Source of the DNA: Nitrospira sp.
GTDB taxonomy: Bacteria > Nitrospirota > Nitrospiria > Nitrospirales > Nitrospiraceae
Length of the DNA: 64,000 nucleotides
Reading direction: 5' to 3'
Assembly (NCBI GenBank): GCA_029194665.1
Contig: JARFXO010000006.1
Location: 186,001-250,000, forward strand
Part shown: positions 35,741 to 45,218 of the stretch, piece after piece
Position numbering within the stretch: the stretch's first letter is position 1
Layout of the letters: every line of letters starts with the position of its first letter
Position numbers and translations under genes: made by a program
The notes under the pieces: generated by a model
Told to the model about the DNA's origin: nothing
The model's database searches: none
What the model saw: only the letters and a program-made list of their open reading frames with translations

Positions 35741-36853
35741 ATGACAACCACCTCTCCGACCATAGCCCATTCGCAAAGCGAGTGTCAGAGCATCGAGCCG
35801 ACCTCCACTCCGCCTCCGATGAGAGTCGCGATCATCGGGGCGGGCCGTGGGGGAACTGCGCTGCTCAATGCGCTCCACCAACTCGGCACGATTGAGATCG
35901 TCGGCATCGCCGATCAGCATCGTTCGGCTCCCGGGCTCAAACGAGCCCAAGAGCTCAACCTGCCGACCTATAACGAGGTGACCGACCTGATCAAGCGCGA
36001 AGGGGTCAACCTCGTCATGGACGTTACCGGTGATCCAGCGATGGAGTCGGCGCTTCGCAAACAGCTGCCGGCAGGAGCTGACATCATAAGCGGACAGGCC
36101 TTGCGGCTACTCTGGACATTCGTACAACATGAATCGACGTTCCACACCGAGTTGCTCCAAGCGGAAAAACTCGCCGGAATCGGCTCGTTCGCAGCCGGCA
36201 TTGCTCACGACATGAATAATCCGCTTCAGTTGATTCTCGGTTTGGCTGAAAATCTGGTTGACGAAGTAGACCTTGATGTCGTGCACGATCAGGCACGGGA
36301 CATCATCGATGCCGTCAAGCGCACGATAGCGATTTGTCGAGACCTCACTGCTTACTCGCGCCGCACATCCTTCCAGCAAGATGGCCTGGTCGGCGTCAAC
36401 GGCAAGCTGGACGAAGCCCTCAAGATCGCCCGCTACGCGGTGGCTCTCCAGGACATTGAAATTCGCAAGCTGTATCAGCCTGACGTCGTCGTCAAGGGAA
36501 ACCCCGATGAACTCCTTCATGTGTTCGTCAATCTCATCACGAATGCCGTCCAGGCCATGGCACAACACGGGACCTTGACGCTCGAGACCTCAGCCGTGGC
36601 CGGCACAACACAGGTTCGTGTTTCGGACACCGGCTGCGGCATCGCCCGGGAACAACAAGGTCGGATTTTCGAACCATTTTTCACCACGAAGCCTCCGGGG
36701 AAAGGAACGGGATTGGGCTTGTACAACATTAGAAATGTCATCCATCGCATGAATGGCTCCATCGGGGTCGAGAGCCATGTCGGCCGTGGCTCAACCTTCA
36801 CCCTCACCTTTCAGGATGGGTCCGGTGTCGCCGAGAGAAGAACGGTATCATGA
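35741..36853 (+). CDS. Rossmann-fold/histidine kinase fusion
   Basis: Residues 27-125 form a dinucleotide-binding Rossmann-like domain (VAIIGAGRGGTALLNAL, then IVGIAD, then MDVTGDPAME), like the N-terminal part of Gfo/Idh/MocA or homoserine dehydrogenases. A soluble histidine kinase follows: His156 in GIAHDMNNPLQ, the N box NLITNAVQAM, DTGCGIA and GTGLGLYNIRNVI. There is no membrane segment, so the kinase should be cytoplasmic and could sense NAD(P) or a related ligand (inference). It overlaps the next kinase gene by four bases. Confidence 0.87.
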   Translation: MTTTSPTIAHSQSECQSIEPTSTPPPMRVAIIGAGRGGTALLNALHQLGTIEIVGIADQHRSAPGLKRAQELNLPTYNEVTDLIKREGVNLVMDVTGDPAMESALRKQLPAGADIISGQALRLLWTFVQHESTFHTELLQAEKLAGIGSFAAGIAHDMNNPLQLILGLAENLVDEVDLDVVHDQARDIIDAVKRTIAICRDLTAYSRRTSFQQDGLVGVNGKLDEALKIARYAVALQDIEIRKLYQPDVVVKGNPDELLHVFVNLITNAVQAMAQHGTLTLETSAVAGTTQVRVSDTGCGIAREQQGRIFEPFFTTKPPGKGTGLGLYNIRNVIHRMNGSIGVESHVGRGSTFTLTFQDGSGVAERRTVS

Positions 36854-39345
36854 CGGATAACCCGACACCCTCGCCACCCGGTTCACGCTGGGGGCTTAAA
36901 ACCAAAGTCATCCTCTCGATGCTGCTCGTCGGCCTTATCCCGCTCGTCGTCGGCTTGGGAATGGCATTCTGGCAGGGGTCTCAGGAAATCCGGGAAGTCA
37001 GCGGCGAGAGCTTCGAAGCGCTGGCGACTGAAGCAGCCCGGAAACTCGATCTCCTGCTCGCGGAAGAAGTCGCCCACACGGCGCGCATCGCGAATGATCC
37101 GATGCTCATCCGCGAACTGGAACATCGGCGTGATGCACGGGGTGATACCAAGAGTCCCAAGACGGTACCCTCGGACCTAGAACGGCGTTGGACGGCACGA
37201 GATCCGACGACGATCAAATCCCTGATGGAGAACCCGTTCAGTACGTTGCTCCACGAATACTTCACCGGCGTCCATAGCGCGCCGGGACAATTGCTTCCAC
37301 GAGTAGTTCGCTCTTCGACGAAGATGTTGTTCTTGACCGATGTACAGGGCACGCTCGTCGCGACTATGACCGAACATCCCGCGTTTCGCCACAATGAGGC
37401 CCGATGGTGGCAAGCGGCCTTCCATAAAGCGGTGGGCAAACTCTATATCGAGGATATCCGTTTCGACGACCAAGTGAATGCCTATGTGTTCACTATTTCA
37501 CTCCCCGTCATGGATAGCCTCCGATATGAAGTCGTCGGGATTCTTCACCGCGTGATCGACGCCAAGGATTTTTTTTCCCCTTCAACCCAGGGCTCTCGAT
37601 TCGGAAAGACCGGCCATGTCATGTTGATCGATAGCAACGGCATCGTCGTCAGCTGCCCAATTCTTCCCACCGGCGTTCCGCTATCCGATCCGAACTTAAT
37701 CCCGCTCGTCACGCCGCAGCATCCCGGATGGGTGCAAGCTTCGAGCGACGGTCATGGGGGACAGGATACCTCCGTGATCGGCTTCGCCCCTCTTCCAGAA
37801 ACCGGACGAGCGGCGAACAGCTCTATCGGCAATGGATCGTGGCACACGTTCGTTTGGCAATCGTCCGACGAACTCTTCGCGCCGATTCAGCATCTATTCA
37901 CCTGGGTGTCGGTATTCGGAGCCGTCGCCGTTGTACTGTTGGCTTCATTGGGATACATCGCTGCCGGTCGCATCGTGACGCCCGTACGGCAACTGCAGCA
38001 GGCTGCGCAGGCCATCGGACGCGGTGAACTACGGGCACCGATTCAGATCAACAGCGGTGACGAATTGGAAGACTTGGCAGACGAGTTTAATAGAATGAAC
38101 GGTCAACTGAAAGCCGCATTCGCCGGACTGACCGACCAGGTCAAGTTGAAAACCCAGGAGGTCCAGGTCCTGCAGCAGTCGACGGATCAAATCTTGGACA
38201 CCGTTCCCACACCAATTCTCTTAATCGACGCACATGAAGTCGTGCGCTACATCAATCAGGCGGCCCGTGAATCCTTCAACATCCAGGAACCGATGCCGGG
38301 AACATCGCTGTTCACGATGCTTCCCCTCGACCCGGCCGTTCAGAAACGTCTTCGAGCAGAGTTCCGAGTGAACGGCGCTACGCCGGTTATCACAAGCGAT
38401 ACCGAACGTGAGAAGGTACCAAGGGACCCCCTTATGCCCAGCGCGGATCACGAACCGGCCGGTCATCGTGCTGAACTCCACATCGGAGCCCGCGTCTATC
38501 AATACCAATGGTTCCGATTACCCGCGAGACCAGGGGAGGAAAACAGTATCGGATTAGTGCTTCGAGACACAACGGACGAGAGCCGACTACAAGACCAGCT
38601 GGTTCAGGCGGAGAAGACAGGAAGTCTCGGGGTGTTGACTGCCGGAATCGGCCACGAGCTCAACAACCCCTTGTTCGGCATCATCGGATTGGGGGAAGTT
38701 ATTCAGGATGAACAGGACCTAGAGCACATCAAGAGCTGCGCCCGGGACATCGTGGCCCATGGTCGTCGCATGGCAACCATCATTCGCGATTTTGCCGGCA
38801 TGATCACCCGTGAGGCCTCAGACAAGCCGGTGCCGCTGCTTTTGGAACGAGAATTTGACCAAGCGTTGGCCACAGCACAGCTGACCGTGGAAATGAAGGA
38901 TATCATGGTCCACAAGACCTATGCAGGCAATACGTCTGTGCTGGCATTCCCGGACCAACTTCGACAGGCGCTGGCCAATCTCATGATCAACGCCGCTCAA
39001 GCGATGAAGGGCGCCGGCACGCTTACGCTGGCCACAGCCCTGTCGGGCCAGACGGTGACTGCGACGATCATTGATACCGGTCCCGGTATCTCCAAACAGC
39101 ACCTATCGAAGATCTTCGATCCGTTCTTTACGACGAAGGGGCAGGGGGAAGGTTCAGGCCTTGGGCTCACGGTCGCGAGGCGGATTATTCGAAAGTTTGG
39201 AGGCGATCTCCGTATCGAGAGCCTCGAAGGCCGCGGTACCGCTTGCATCGTCACGCTCCCGACCAATTCTCCCACGTCTCCTGAAGGAGGCCCATGGACA
39301 ACCGCCGCTGCGCACTCCGAACCGCAACCCTCGCATTCTTCTTAG
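36850..39345 (+). CDS. Membrane sensor histidine kinase, Cache-HAMP-PAS
   Basis: A membrane segment near residues 15-38, a large extracytoplasmic Cache-like domain to about 345 (WWQAAFHKAVGKLYIEDIRF, FGKTGHVMLIDSNG), a second segment near 350-373 and HAMP are followed by a PAS domain (ILDTVPTPILLID) and the kinase core. The core has His602 in GIGHELNNPLFG, NLMINAAQAM and SGLGLTVARRI. The kinase resembles the NtrB/DctB-like HExNNPL group. It would sense an external small molecule. It overlaps its neighbour upstream by four bases and the heme protein downstream by 52. Confidence 0.9.
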   Translation: MTDNPTPSPPGSRWGLKTKVILSMLLVGLIPLVVGLGMAFWQGSQEIREVSGESFEALATEAARKLDLLLAEEVAHTARIANDPMLIRELEHRRDARGDTKSPKTVPSDLERRWTARDPTTIKSLMENPFSTLLHEYFTGVHSAPGQLLPRVVRSSTKMLFLTDVQGTLVATMTEHPAFRHNEARWWQAAFHKAVGKLYIEDIRFDDQVNAYVFTISLPVMDSLRYEVVGILHRVIDAKDFFSPSTQGSRFGKTGHVMLIDSNGIVVSCPILPTGVPLSDPNLIPLVTPQHPGWVQASSDGHGGQDTSVIGFAPLPETGRAANSSIGNGSWHTFVWQSSDELFAPIQHLFTWVSVFGAVAVVLLASLGYIAAGRIVTPVRQLQQAAQAIGRGELRAPIQINSGDELEDLADEFNRMNGQLKAAFAGLTDQVKLKTQEVQVLQQSTDQILDTVPTPILLIDAHEVVRYINQAARESFNIQEPMPGTSLFTMLPLDPAVQKRLRAEFRVNGATPVITSDTEREKVPRDPLMPSADHEPAGHRAELHIGARVYQYQWFRLPARPGEENSIGLVLRDTTDESRLQDQLVQAEKTGSLGVLTAGIGHELNNPLFGIIGLGEVIQDEQDLEHIKSCARDIVAHGRRMATIIRDFAGMITREASDKPVPLLLEREFDQALATAQLTVEMKDIMVHKTYAGNTSVLAFPDQLRQALANLMINAAQAMKGAGTLTLATALSGQTVTATIIDTGPGISKQHLSKIFDPFFTTKGQGEGSGLGLTVARRIIRKFGGDLRIESLEGRGTACIVTLPTNSPTSPEGGPWTTAAAHSEPQPSHSS

Positions 39346-39887
39346 GGGGACTTTGGATCGGGATTCCGTTTCCATCCGCCAAGGGAGGCTCCGGTCTCGT
39401 CGGCCTTGCTCCGGAGAAGGTCGCCGATTATATCCATGTCATCCTCGAGGCCGACCGCTCGATCTACACGACTGAGATCGTCAATCGCATGCAGGAGAAA
39501 GGCATTGTCGCGGCGGCAGAACATTGGGAGCAGGACAACGCCCTCCCCCTCCCTGCCCAATTCCTTCAGCATTCAGGACGGTTGGTAGCCGAGAGTGGAC
39601 GAGGTATCCGCTACAGGCTCATTGGGCTCTCCCCGATCTATCAGCGCAACGGTCCCGCCACCGAGTTCGAGCGAAAATCCCTGACCGAACTCCAGCGGCA
39701 GCCGGATCGGCCGGTTACCGGAGTTGTGTCGAGCGGCAAGAAGCAGTACTTCCAAGCCATCTATTCAGACCGGGCTGTCTCGTCTGCCTGCGTGACTTGC
39801 CACAACAGCCATCCGCTGAGCCCGAAGCAAGATTTCAAGTTGAACGATGTGATGGGTGGGATCGCCATTACGATTCCGCTGGAGTAG
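39294..39887 (+). CDS. Tll0287-like periplasmic c-type heme protein (DUF3365)
   Basis: The 197-residue protein has an N-terminal signal or anchor (about residues 8-30) and a heme-binding motif CVTCH at residues 166-170, near the C-terminus. The body (VADYIHVILEADRSIYTTEIV, YRLIGLSPIYQRNGP, YFQAIYSDRAVSSACVTCH) matches the DUF3365/Tll0287-like domain, also found as a sensor domain in kinases. It begins inside the kinase gene behind GAAGGAGG, so the two are coupled. It may act as the redox or gas input for the kinases. Confidence 0.87.
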   Translation: MDNRRCALRTATLAFFLGGLWIGIPFPSAKGGSGLVGLAPEKVADYIHVILEADRSIYTTEIVNRMQEKGIVAAAEHWEQDNALPLPAQFLQHSGRLVAESGRGIRYRLIGLSPIYQRNGPATEFERKSLTELQRQPDRPVTGVVSSGKKQYFQAIYSDRAVSSACVTCHNSHPLSPKQDFKLNDVMGGIAITIPLE

Positions 39888-39956
39888 GCAGGACACACGA
39901 CGCATCATCGTCAGCTGAGAAAAAGCGCTGTGGGCGGACGTAACGTAACAGAGAGA

Positions 39957-41117
39957 TTACGAAGGCGTGAGTGTGCTTGCAGAAGCGGCCGGTGGTTTAA
40001 GGTGATACTCCTCTCGATAGATCTGTACGGCAGTCATCAACAAACTGATGAGGATCGGACCGGCGAAGAGGCCGAGCAATCCATAGAGCGCCAACCCACC
40101 CAACACGCTCAGCACGAGCGGCAGGACGGGAATCTGCACATCTTGGCCGATCAACCAGGGCCGAAGAAATTGATCGACCATTGAGACGACGCCGATTCCC
40201 CACACCAGCAGGGCAAACGCTTTACCGGTCGCACCTATCCAGAACAGGTAGATTACGAGGGGGCCCCATACCAGCCCGGTCCCACCAAATGGGATCGGCG
40301 CCACGACGATCGTCAAAGCCGTGAGTCCCATCGGAAACGGTACATCGAGCGCCAAGTAGGCCATACCCGCCAGGAGGCCCTGAACGATCGCCGTGACCAG
40401 TATCCCTTTCACCACCGCCCGAATCGTTTGATCTAACCGAGTCAAGATTTTTGACTTGTGTGATTCTTCCATCGGAATCAGATCGTATAAGGCAGCGAGC
40501 CACTGCCGGCCATCCTTGAAAAGGAAGAACAGCACCAACAACATGATGAAGAAATTCATCACGAGAGCGAAGGTGTTCTTCAGCAGACCCCCCATTCCAC
40601 CGACGAGAAATTGACTGAGTTCCTTCACCCCGGTCATTACCGATTGTTCCAAGGAAAGCGGATGCGTACCGGTACCGGACATGGCTGACTTCAACCAACT
40701 GCCGATGAAGGGAATCGCCGCCACTTGATCCGGCAATCGTTGAAGCCCGCCGGCAGAAACCCATGATCGGATCTCCTGTTCCTCTAGGCTGGCTTCACGT
40801 ACCAACATCACTCCCATCACAACCAAGGGAACAACCACAATCCCCAACGCCCCGAATGTCAGTATGCCGGCAGAGAGTGCGTCCTTACCGCCGAACAGTT
40901 TTGTTAACCGGAGATGGAGAGGAAATGCCCAATGGGCCAACAGACCAGCCCACAAAGCCGAGAACAAGAACGGCTTGAGCATCAGCCCAATTTGGTAGAG
41001 GAGCAGAGCCAGGAGGGCAAAAAACACGATGGAAAAGATTTGTTGTCGAGTCATGGAAGCTGTCTGAGTCACTTGAAGAGGCATCGAGTAAATAGCAGAT
41101 CCGACGGCGTCTGTCAC
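39957..41117 (-). CDS. AI-2E/PerM-family membrane protein
   Basis: The 386-residue protein has about eight membrane helices arranged as in the AI-2E transporter (YdiK/PerM/TqsA) family: an N-terminal helix block, a soluble loop, then FLVGGMGGLLKNTFALVM and long C-terminal helices with VWGIGVVSMVDQFLRPWLIG. Family members include sodium/proton antiporters and putative signal exporters, so a substrate is not assigned. The true start may be the ATG 21 codons inside (MTRQQIF). Confidence 0.87.
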   Translation of the reverse strand: MTDAVGSAIYSMPLQVTQTASMTRQQIFSIVFFALLALLLYQIGLMLKPFLFSALWAGLLAHWAFPLHLRLTKLFGGKDALSAGILTFGALGIVVVPLVVMGVMLVREASLEEQEIRSWVSAGGLQRLPDQVAAIPFIGSWLKSAMSGTGTHPLSLEQSVMTGVKELSQFLVGGMGGLLKNTFALVMNFFIMLLVLFFLFKDGRQWLAALYDLIPMEESHKSKILTRLDQTIRAVVKGILVTAIVQGLLAGMAYLALDVPFPMGLTALTIVVAPIPFGGTGLVWGPLVIYLFWIGATGKAFALLVWGIGVVSMVDQFLRPWLIGQDVQIPVLPLVLSVLGGLALYGLLGLFAGPILISLLMTAVQIYREEYHLKPPAASASTLTPS

Positions 41118-41198
41118 GGTAGAAAAGAATGGGAGGAGAAGGTGCGAGCCCCACCGACGTAAGTGAGGAGGACCTGAGGGCGAGAGGCGGGAGTCGGC

Positions 41199-41642
41199 TT
41201 ACAGATCAGCTTCCCTTCCGATCAGCGCCACCGCTTTCCCACGATGCGCGCTCATGTCGCGAACATTGCTTGGTAATCGAGGGGTTTCTTCGGGCCAGCC
41301 TGTGACCCCCATATCGCTGACCCCCTGAAATTTGGCTCCTTCTTCCATCAGCATCATCGGGCAATGGACCTCGCCGATCAGAATAGCGGTTTTGAGCAGT
41401 TGGATTTTCCCGGTTGCCGTGACCGTGGCCTTGATCCGTCCACTGCTGATCAGTGAATCGGCGTGAATGGCCCCCCTCACAACCCCATCCTCACCAACAA
41501 TGACTTCTCCCTTCGTGTGCACATCGCCTTCGAGTCGCCCATCAATTCGCACGGTACCGTCGACTTTGATTTCACCTTTCAGTTCGACACCTTTCGCCAA
41601 CAGCGTCATATTGCCATCGTCTGCATAGGCGGTCTTTTTCAT
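41199..41642 (-). CDS. Bactofilin-family polymer-forming protein
   Basis: The 147-residue protein has a short beta-helix core of repeats such as GVELKGEIKVDGTVRIDG, GDVHTKGEVIVGED, GAIHADSLISSGRIKATV, the bactofilin pattern. These polymerise without nucleotides and often guide cell-wall or appendage enzymes. The tail after residue 110 is disordered. It is 82 bp upstream of the AI-2E-type gene on the same strand and close to a class A PBP. Confidence 0.88.
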   Translation of the reverse strand: MKKTAYADDGNMTLLAKGVELKGEIKVDGTVRIDGRLEGDVHTKGEVIVGEDGVVRGAIHADSLISSGRIKATVTATGKIQLLKTAILIGEVHCPMMLMEEGAKFQGVSDMGVTGWPEETPRLPSNVRDMSAHRGKAVALIGREADL

Positions 41643-41742
41643 GGGGACTCCTTGGTGCAGGCCAACTTCCCCAACGTTACCTTAGGACCGGGGATATGCC
41701 TAACAGTTTATGGAATCCAGCGCTCCTGTGCCGGAATTCCAC

Positions 41743-44055
41743 TCATTGCGGCAAGCCCAACGTCTGCTTGAGCCGCTGCCAGAACCCGCCTCCGTGAACT
41801 TCGCAATAGTCCGTCGGCTCGGTCCCCGCAATGAAGAACTCGAATGTTTTCTCCGGACATTGCGACGTCACGAGTTGTCCGCTTTTGGGATCGATCCTCC
41901 TCCGGACAACCCCGACCGGCATCTCAAAATCCGGGGAATCCTGTGGGATGAGTCGAGCCGCCAACTCACTCCATATTGGAAGGGCTGCCTGAGCGCCGGT
42001 CAACTTAATCGGCCGTTCATCATCAAAACCGACCCACACACCGATCGCAAGATCCGGGGTATATCCTATGAACCAGGCGTCTCGATACCCATCGGTCGTC
42101 CCAGTCTTACCAGCCACGGGACCCCACACCCCTAACGCCCTGGCCTTGGCCCCCGTACCCCGATCCATCACCCCTTTCAACAACGACGTAATGAGAAACG
42201 CTCCCTGAGGGGTGGCCGCTTGGCGTCGATCAAGCGGTGGACTCCAAATGGTCTCCCTTCCCTCACGTACCATGTTGGACAGTGCCACGGGATGGATGAC
42301 AACGCCTCCATTGGCGAGCCCCGCGTAGGCTGATGTGATCTGCAGCAACGAGACCGAAGAACTTCCGAGCGCGAGCGACAAATTGTCGGCCAACGGCGTG
42401 GTAATTCCGAACGCGTGCAGCAGATTCGTGAGCGCAGTCATTCCGGTTCGGTGTGCGGTCCGAACGGCGGGAATGTTCAAGGATTGCTCGAGTGCTGTTC
42501 GGACCGTCACCTGACCTCTATACTGCCGATCATAATTCTGAGGCGACCAAGATCCTGTGTCTGATTCCAACGTCAGAGGCTCATCCATTAACAATGTTGC
42601 CGGAGTCAGCCCGGTCGCACCTTGGCCGCGTGCTGCCTCAAATCCAGCAAGGTAGACAAAAGGCTTAAACAGAGACCCTGCCGACCGATGCGCCTGCACC
42701 GCACGGTTGAATTGGCTCAGCCGATAGTTACGACCACCGACCATTGCCAACACGTGGCCGGTCTTCACATCCAGCACGACCGCCGCCCCCTGAAGGGGAG
42801 GCTCGGCTTCGGCCAACGACGGATAGTTCTTTTCAAGTTTCGTCAATCCTTCCTGTAGCACATGTGCGGCGATTCGCTGAGCCCTGGGATCCAGGGTCGA
42901 ATAAATTCGAGATCCGTCCGGGATTTCCGTTCCGATCCCCTGCTCGATCTCTCTGAGCAGATGATCGACAAAGTACGGCGCGTCGGTCAGGACATCTTGA
43001 TTCAACATGACCTTCACCGGCCGATTCATGGCCTGAGCCACAACGTCCTCCGACAAGATGCCCTCTTCCCACAGACGGCGAAGCACCAGATTTCGACGCT
43101 TTGTTGCCAACTCAATGTCTTTCACGGGGGAATAGATATTGGGCCCCTTGATCAATCCGACGATCAGCGCCATCTCATCGATCGACAATTCATCAACGTT
43201 CTTACTAAAATAGCGATGAGCCGCTTCTGCCACACCGTAGATCGAAACCGGTCCGGCTTGGCCGAGATAGATCTCGTTCACATAACTCTCAAGGATTTCT
43301 TCTTTTCGGTACTTGAACTCGAGCGCCATCGCAGCCATCACTTCCCGGAGTTTTCGCCCAATGGTTCGCTTCGGAGAATAGTAGAGGTTCTTAGCCAATT
43401 GCTGAGTGAGCGTACTACCTCCCTGCGCAACGAGGCCGCGACTGATGTTGATCCAAAGCGCTCGACCGATCGCGATGGGATCAACTCCGAAATGGGAAAA
43501 AAATCGACGATCTTCGATGATCAACAGCGTCTTGATCAGCGTGGGAGGGACACGGTCCAGAGGAATCCATTCTCGGACCTGCCTCGAGCCGGAGCGCATC
43601 CCGCTGATCAAAACCGGTTCGAGGGAAATCAATGAAACCGGCTGCCCATCAGACATTGACAACACCTCAGTGACGATGCCGTCCATCAGGATCAACCGGA
43701 CTGATCGCGAAGGGAGTCGGTTCTCCTCCTGCGCATGCAGAAAGATCTCGATTGAGTCCTTTGTGACGAAATACTCACCGGCTACACGCGGTGCTGCAGC
43801 AACCGGCTTGTACTCCAGCCGCTGCAGGTGATCGACCAGCCCCGAATCCACAGGATGGAGTCCCGGCGTCAGAAAAAACGGGGCTCCATAGATCAGCAGC
43901 GGCGGATGCTCGTCGCTCTTCGGCAGAGACAAACTCGTTGACAGGAAGACGCCATACCCTCCCACGAGAGCGAACATCACTCCGAACACGATAAGGCAGG
44001 GAATAACAAGGCGCCTCGCCAACGGGGCGAGCCGAGGTGACGTTTGAGCCGACAT
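41743..44055 (-). CDS. mrcB: Class A penicillin-binding protein 1b
   Basis: The 770-residue protein has an N-terminal membrane anchor (about 17-38), a UB2H-like part, the GT51 glycosyltransferase (IIEDRRFFSHFGVD, GGSTLTQQLAKNLYY, YVNEIYLGQ) and a transpeptidase with SAGSLFKPF (SxxK), SLN in EQSLNIPAVR, and KTGTTDGYRDAWF. It polymerises and cross-links peptidoglycan. The UB2H-like region and overall order fit PBP1b rather than PBP1a. Confidence 0.9.
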   Translation of the reverse strand: MSAQTSPRLAPLARRLVIPCLIVFGVMFALVGGYGVFLSTSLSLPKSDEHPPLLIYGAPFFLTPGLHPVDSGLVDHLQRLEYKPVAAAPRVAGEYFVTKDSIEIFLHAQEENRLPSRSVRLILMDGIVTEVLSMSDGQPVSLISLEPVLISGMRSGSRQVREWIPLDRVPPTLIKTLLIIEDRRFFSHFGVDPIAIGRALWINISRGLVAQGGSTLTQQLAKNLYYSPKRTIGRKLREVMAAMALEFKYRKEEILESYVNEIYLGQAGPVSIYGVAEAAHRYFSKNVDELSIDEMALIVGLIKGPNIYSPVKDIELATKRRNLVLRRLWEEGILSEDVVAQAMNRPVKVMLNQDVLTDAPYFVDHLLREIEQGIGTEIPDGSRIYSTLDPRAQRIAAHVLQEGLTKLEKNYPSLAEAEPPLQGAAVVLDVKTGHVLAMVGGRNYRLSQFNRAVQAHRSAGSLFKPFVYLAGFEAARGQGATGLTPATLLMDEPLTLESDTGSWSPQNYDRQYRGQVTVRTALEQSLNIPAVRTAHRTGMTALTNLLHAFGITTPLADNLSLALGSSSVSLLQITSAYAGLANGGVVIHPVALSNMVREGRETIWSPPLDRRQAATPQGAFLITSLLKGVMDRGTGAKARALGVWGPVAGKTGTTDGYRDAWFIGYTPDLAIGVWVGFDDERPIKLTGAQAALPIWSELAARLIPQDSPDFEMPVGVVRRRIDPKSGQLVTSQCPEKTFEFFIAGTEPTDYCEVHGGGFWQRLKQTLGLPQ

Positions 44056-44459
44056 GGTCTCAGCTTACCCTGTATCTTCAGACAAGGGAACTGTCCGAGA
44101 TGGGAAATGCACCCCGGAAGATCTGATTAAGCTATCACGGCATCATCTGAAAGTAGTGACTGACTGCAGCCAAGAACCAGCAGGTTGCCTGGTTAACTCG
44201 ACAGCTTGAACAGCACCGAACATGGACTTCGATTGTCGCTCTCACGCCACGAGAATCACGCCTGCGTCGGAGGGCATCGCTGTTGGTTTCTTGTAAGATC
44301 GAGCCCCATTCAACGCTCCTGTATGGGTCGGCGCAGCCCGCCAGCGCCCAGACTCCCCTCCTTCCGAGTTACCTCCTCCGGATCTATCTCACCCCCAAGT
44401 CCTCGGCTATCTTTCTCACCATCAGCTTGAAGCCGCAACCTTTAGTAAGGAGAATGCAC
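44056..44459. other. Spacer between PBP1b and the zinc-ribbon gene
   Basis: No convincing gene is seen. Open frames in this divergent region lack ribosome sites. Promoters for both directions are expected, but none can be picked out with confidence. Confidence 0.45.
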
Positions 44460-44705
44460 ATGAACTGTTCACGCTGCCAGGGACTCATGGTCAGGGAACA
44501 CTTACTGGATTTTGAGGGCACCTACGGGCATATGTGGGCCAGCGGATACCGCTGCATGAATTGCGGGAATGTTCATGACCCGCTCATCGAACAACACCGG
44601 CTCGCCAAAGCACAACCGAAGCTGATGATCGTAAACGGTGAAGCGGGCCACGAGGAAGACGAACGCCTTACGGACGTGCATTCAGTCATCATGCATGCGG
44701 CGTAA
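44460..44705 (+). CDS. Small zinc-ribbon protein
   Basis: The 81-residue protein has two Cys pairs, CSRCQG at the start and CMNCGN near residue 34, that should bind one zinc ion. Between them lies LMVREHLLDFEGTYGHMW. The start is the ATG seven bases after TAAGGAG; an ATG two codons earlier is too close to the ribosome site. Function unknown. It is 64 bp upstream of a receiver gene. Confidence 0.7.
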   Translation: MNCSRCQGLMVREHLLDFEGTYGHMWASGYRCMNCGNVHDPLIEQHRLAKAQPKLMIVNGEAGHEEDERLTDVHSVIMHAA

Positions 44706-44769
44706 AACCGAATCCAAACTGCGCCGCCACAGTCGTCTACATGCGGAGTACTGGCTTGGAAGGAGAGGC

Positions 44770-45132
44770 ATGGCCACTATTTTGATCGTCGACGATGATG
44801 CACCGATTAGGGGGACATTGCGCGACATCCTTGAAGCAGAGGGTCATCAGATTCGTGAAGCCGCCGACGGCCGGATCGGCCTCATGCTCTATCGCGAAGC
44901 ACCGGCCGACCTCGTCATCACCGACGTCCTGATGCCGGAGCGCGATGGGATGGAAGTCACCCTTGCGCTGACGCAGGAATTTCTGGATGCCAGAGTCATT
45001 GCCATGACGGGTGCTACAGGCGACCAGAATTTTCTGAACGTTGCCAAGCTATTCGGCGCCCGACGTATCATTCAGAAACCCTTCACCTCGGACGTTATTC
45101 GTCGAGTCGTGCGTTTCACACTTAATCATTAG
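44770..45132 (+). CDS. Single-domain response regulator
   Basis: The 120-residue receiver has VDDDAPIRG, phosphoacceptor Asp in LVITDVLMPE, Thr in AMTGATG and Lys in IIQKPFTSD. There is no output domain. The ATG follows GGAAGGAGAGG. No kinase is adjacent, so its partner is unknown; the kinases at 35.7-39.3 kb have their own receiver. Confidence 0.9.
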   Translation: MATILIVDDDAPIRGTLRDILEAEGHQIREAADGRIGLMLYREAPADLVITDVLMPERDGMEVTLALTQEFLDARVIAMTGATGDQNFLNVAKLFGARRIIQKPFTSDVIRRVVRFTLNH

Positions 45133-45218
45133 TCGGATCAACGAGATAAATAGGACAAACTGCGTCAGCCCCGCCTCAACAGATGGGCAGAGCCTTATCC
45201 GAACCCGTCCTCGACTCT

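Noticed and set aside
35112..35747. Minus-strand frame of 211 codons opposite the receiver gene
   Set aside because: It is the antisense shadow of the clear receiver gene at 35277-35711.
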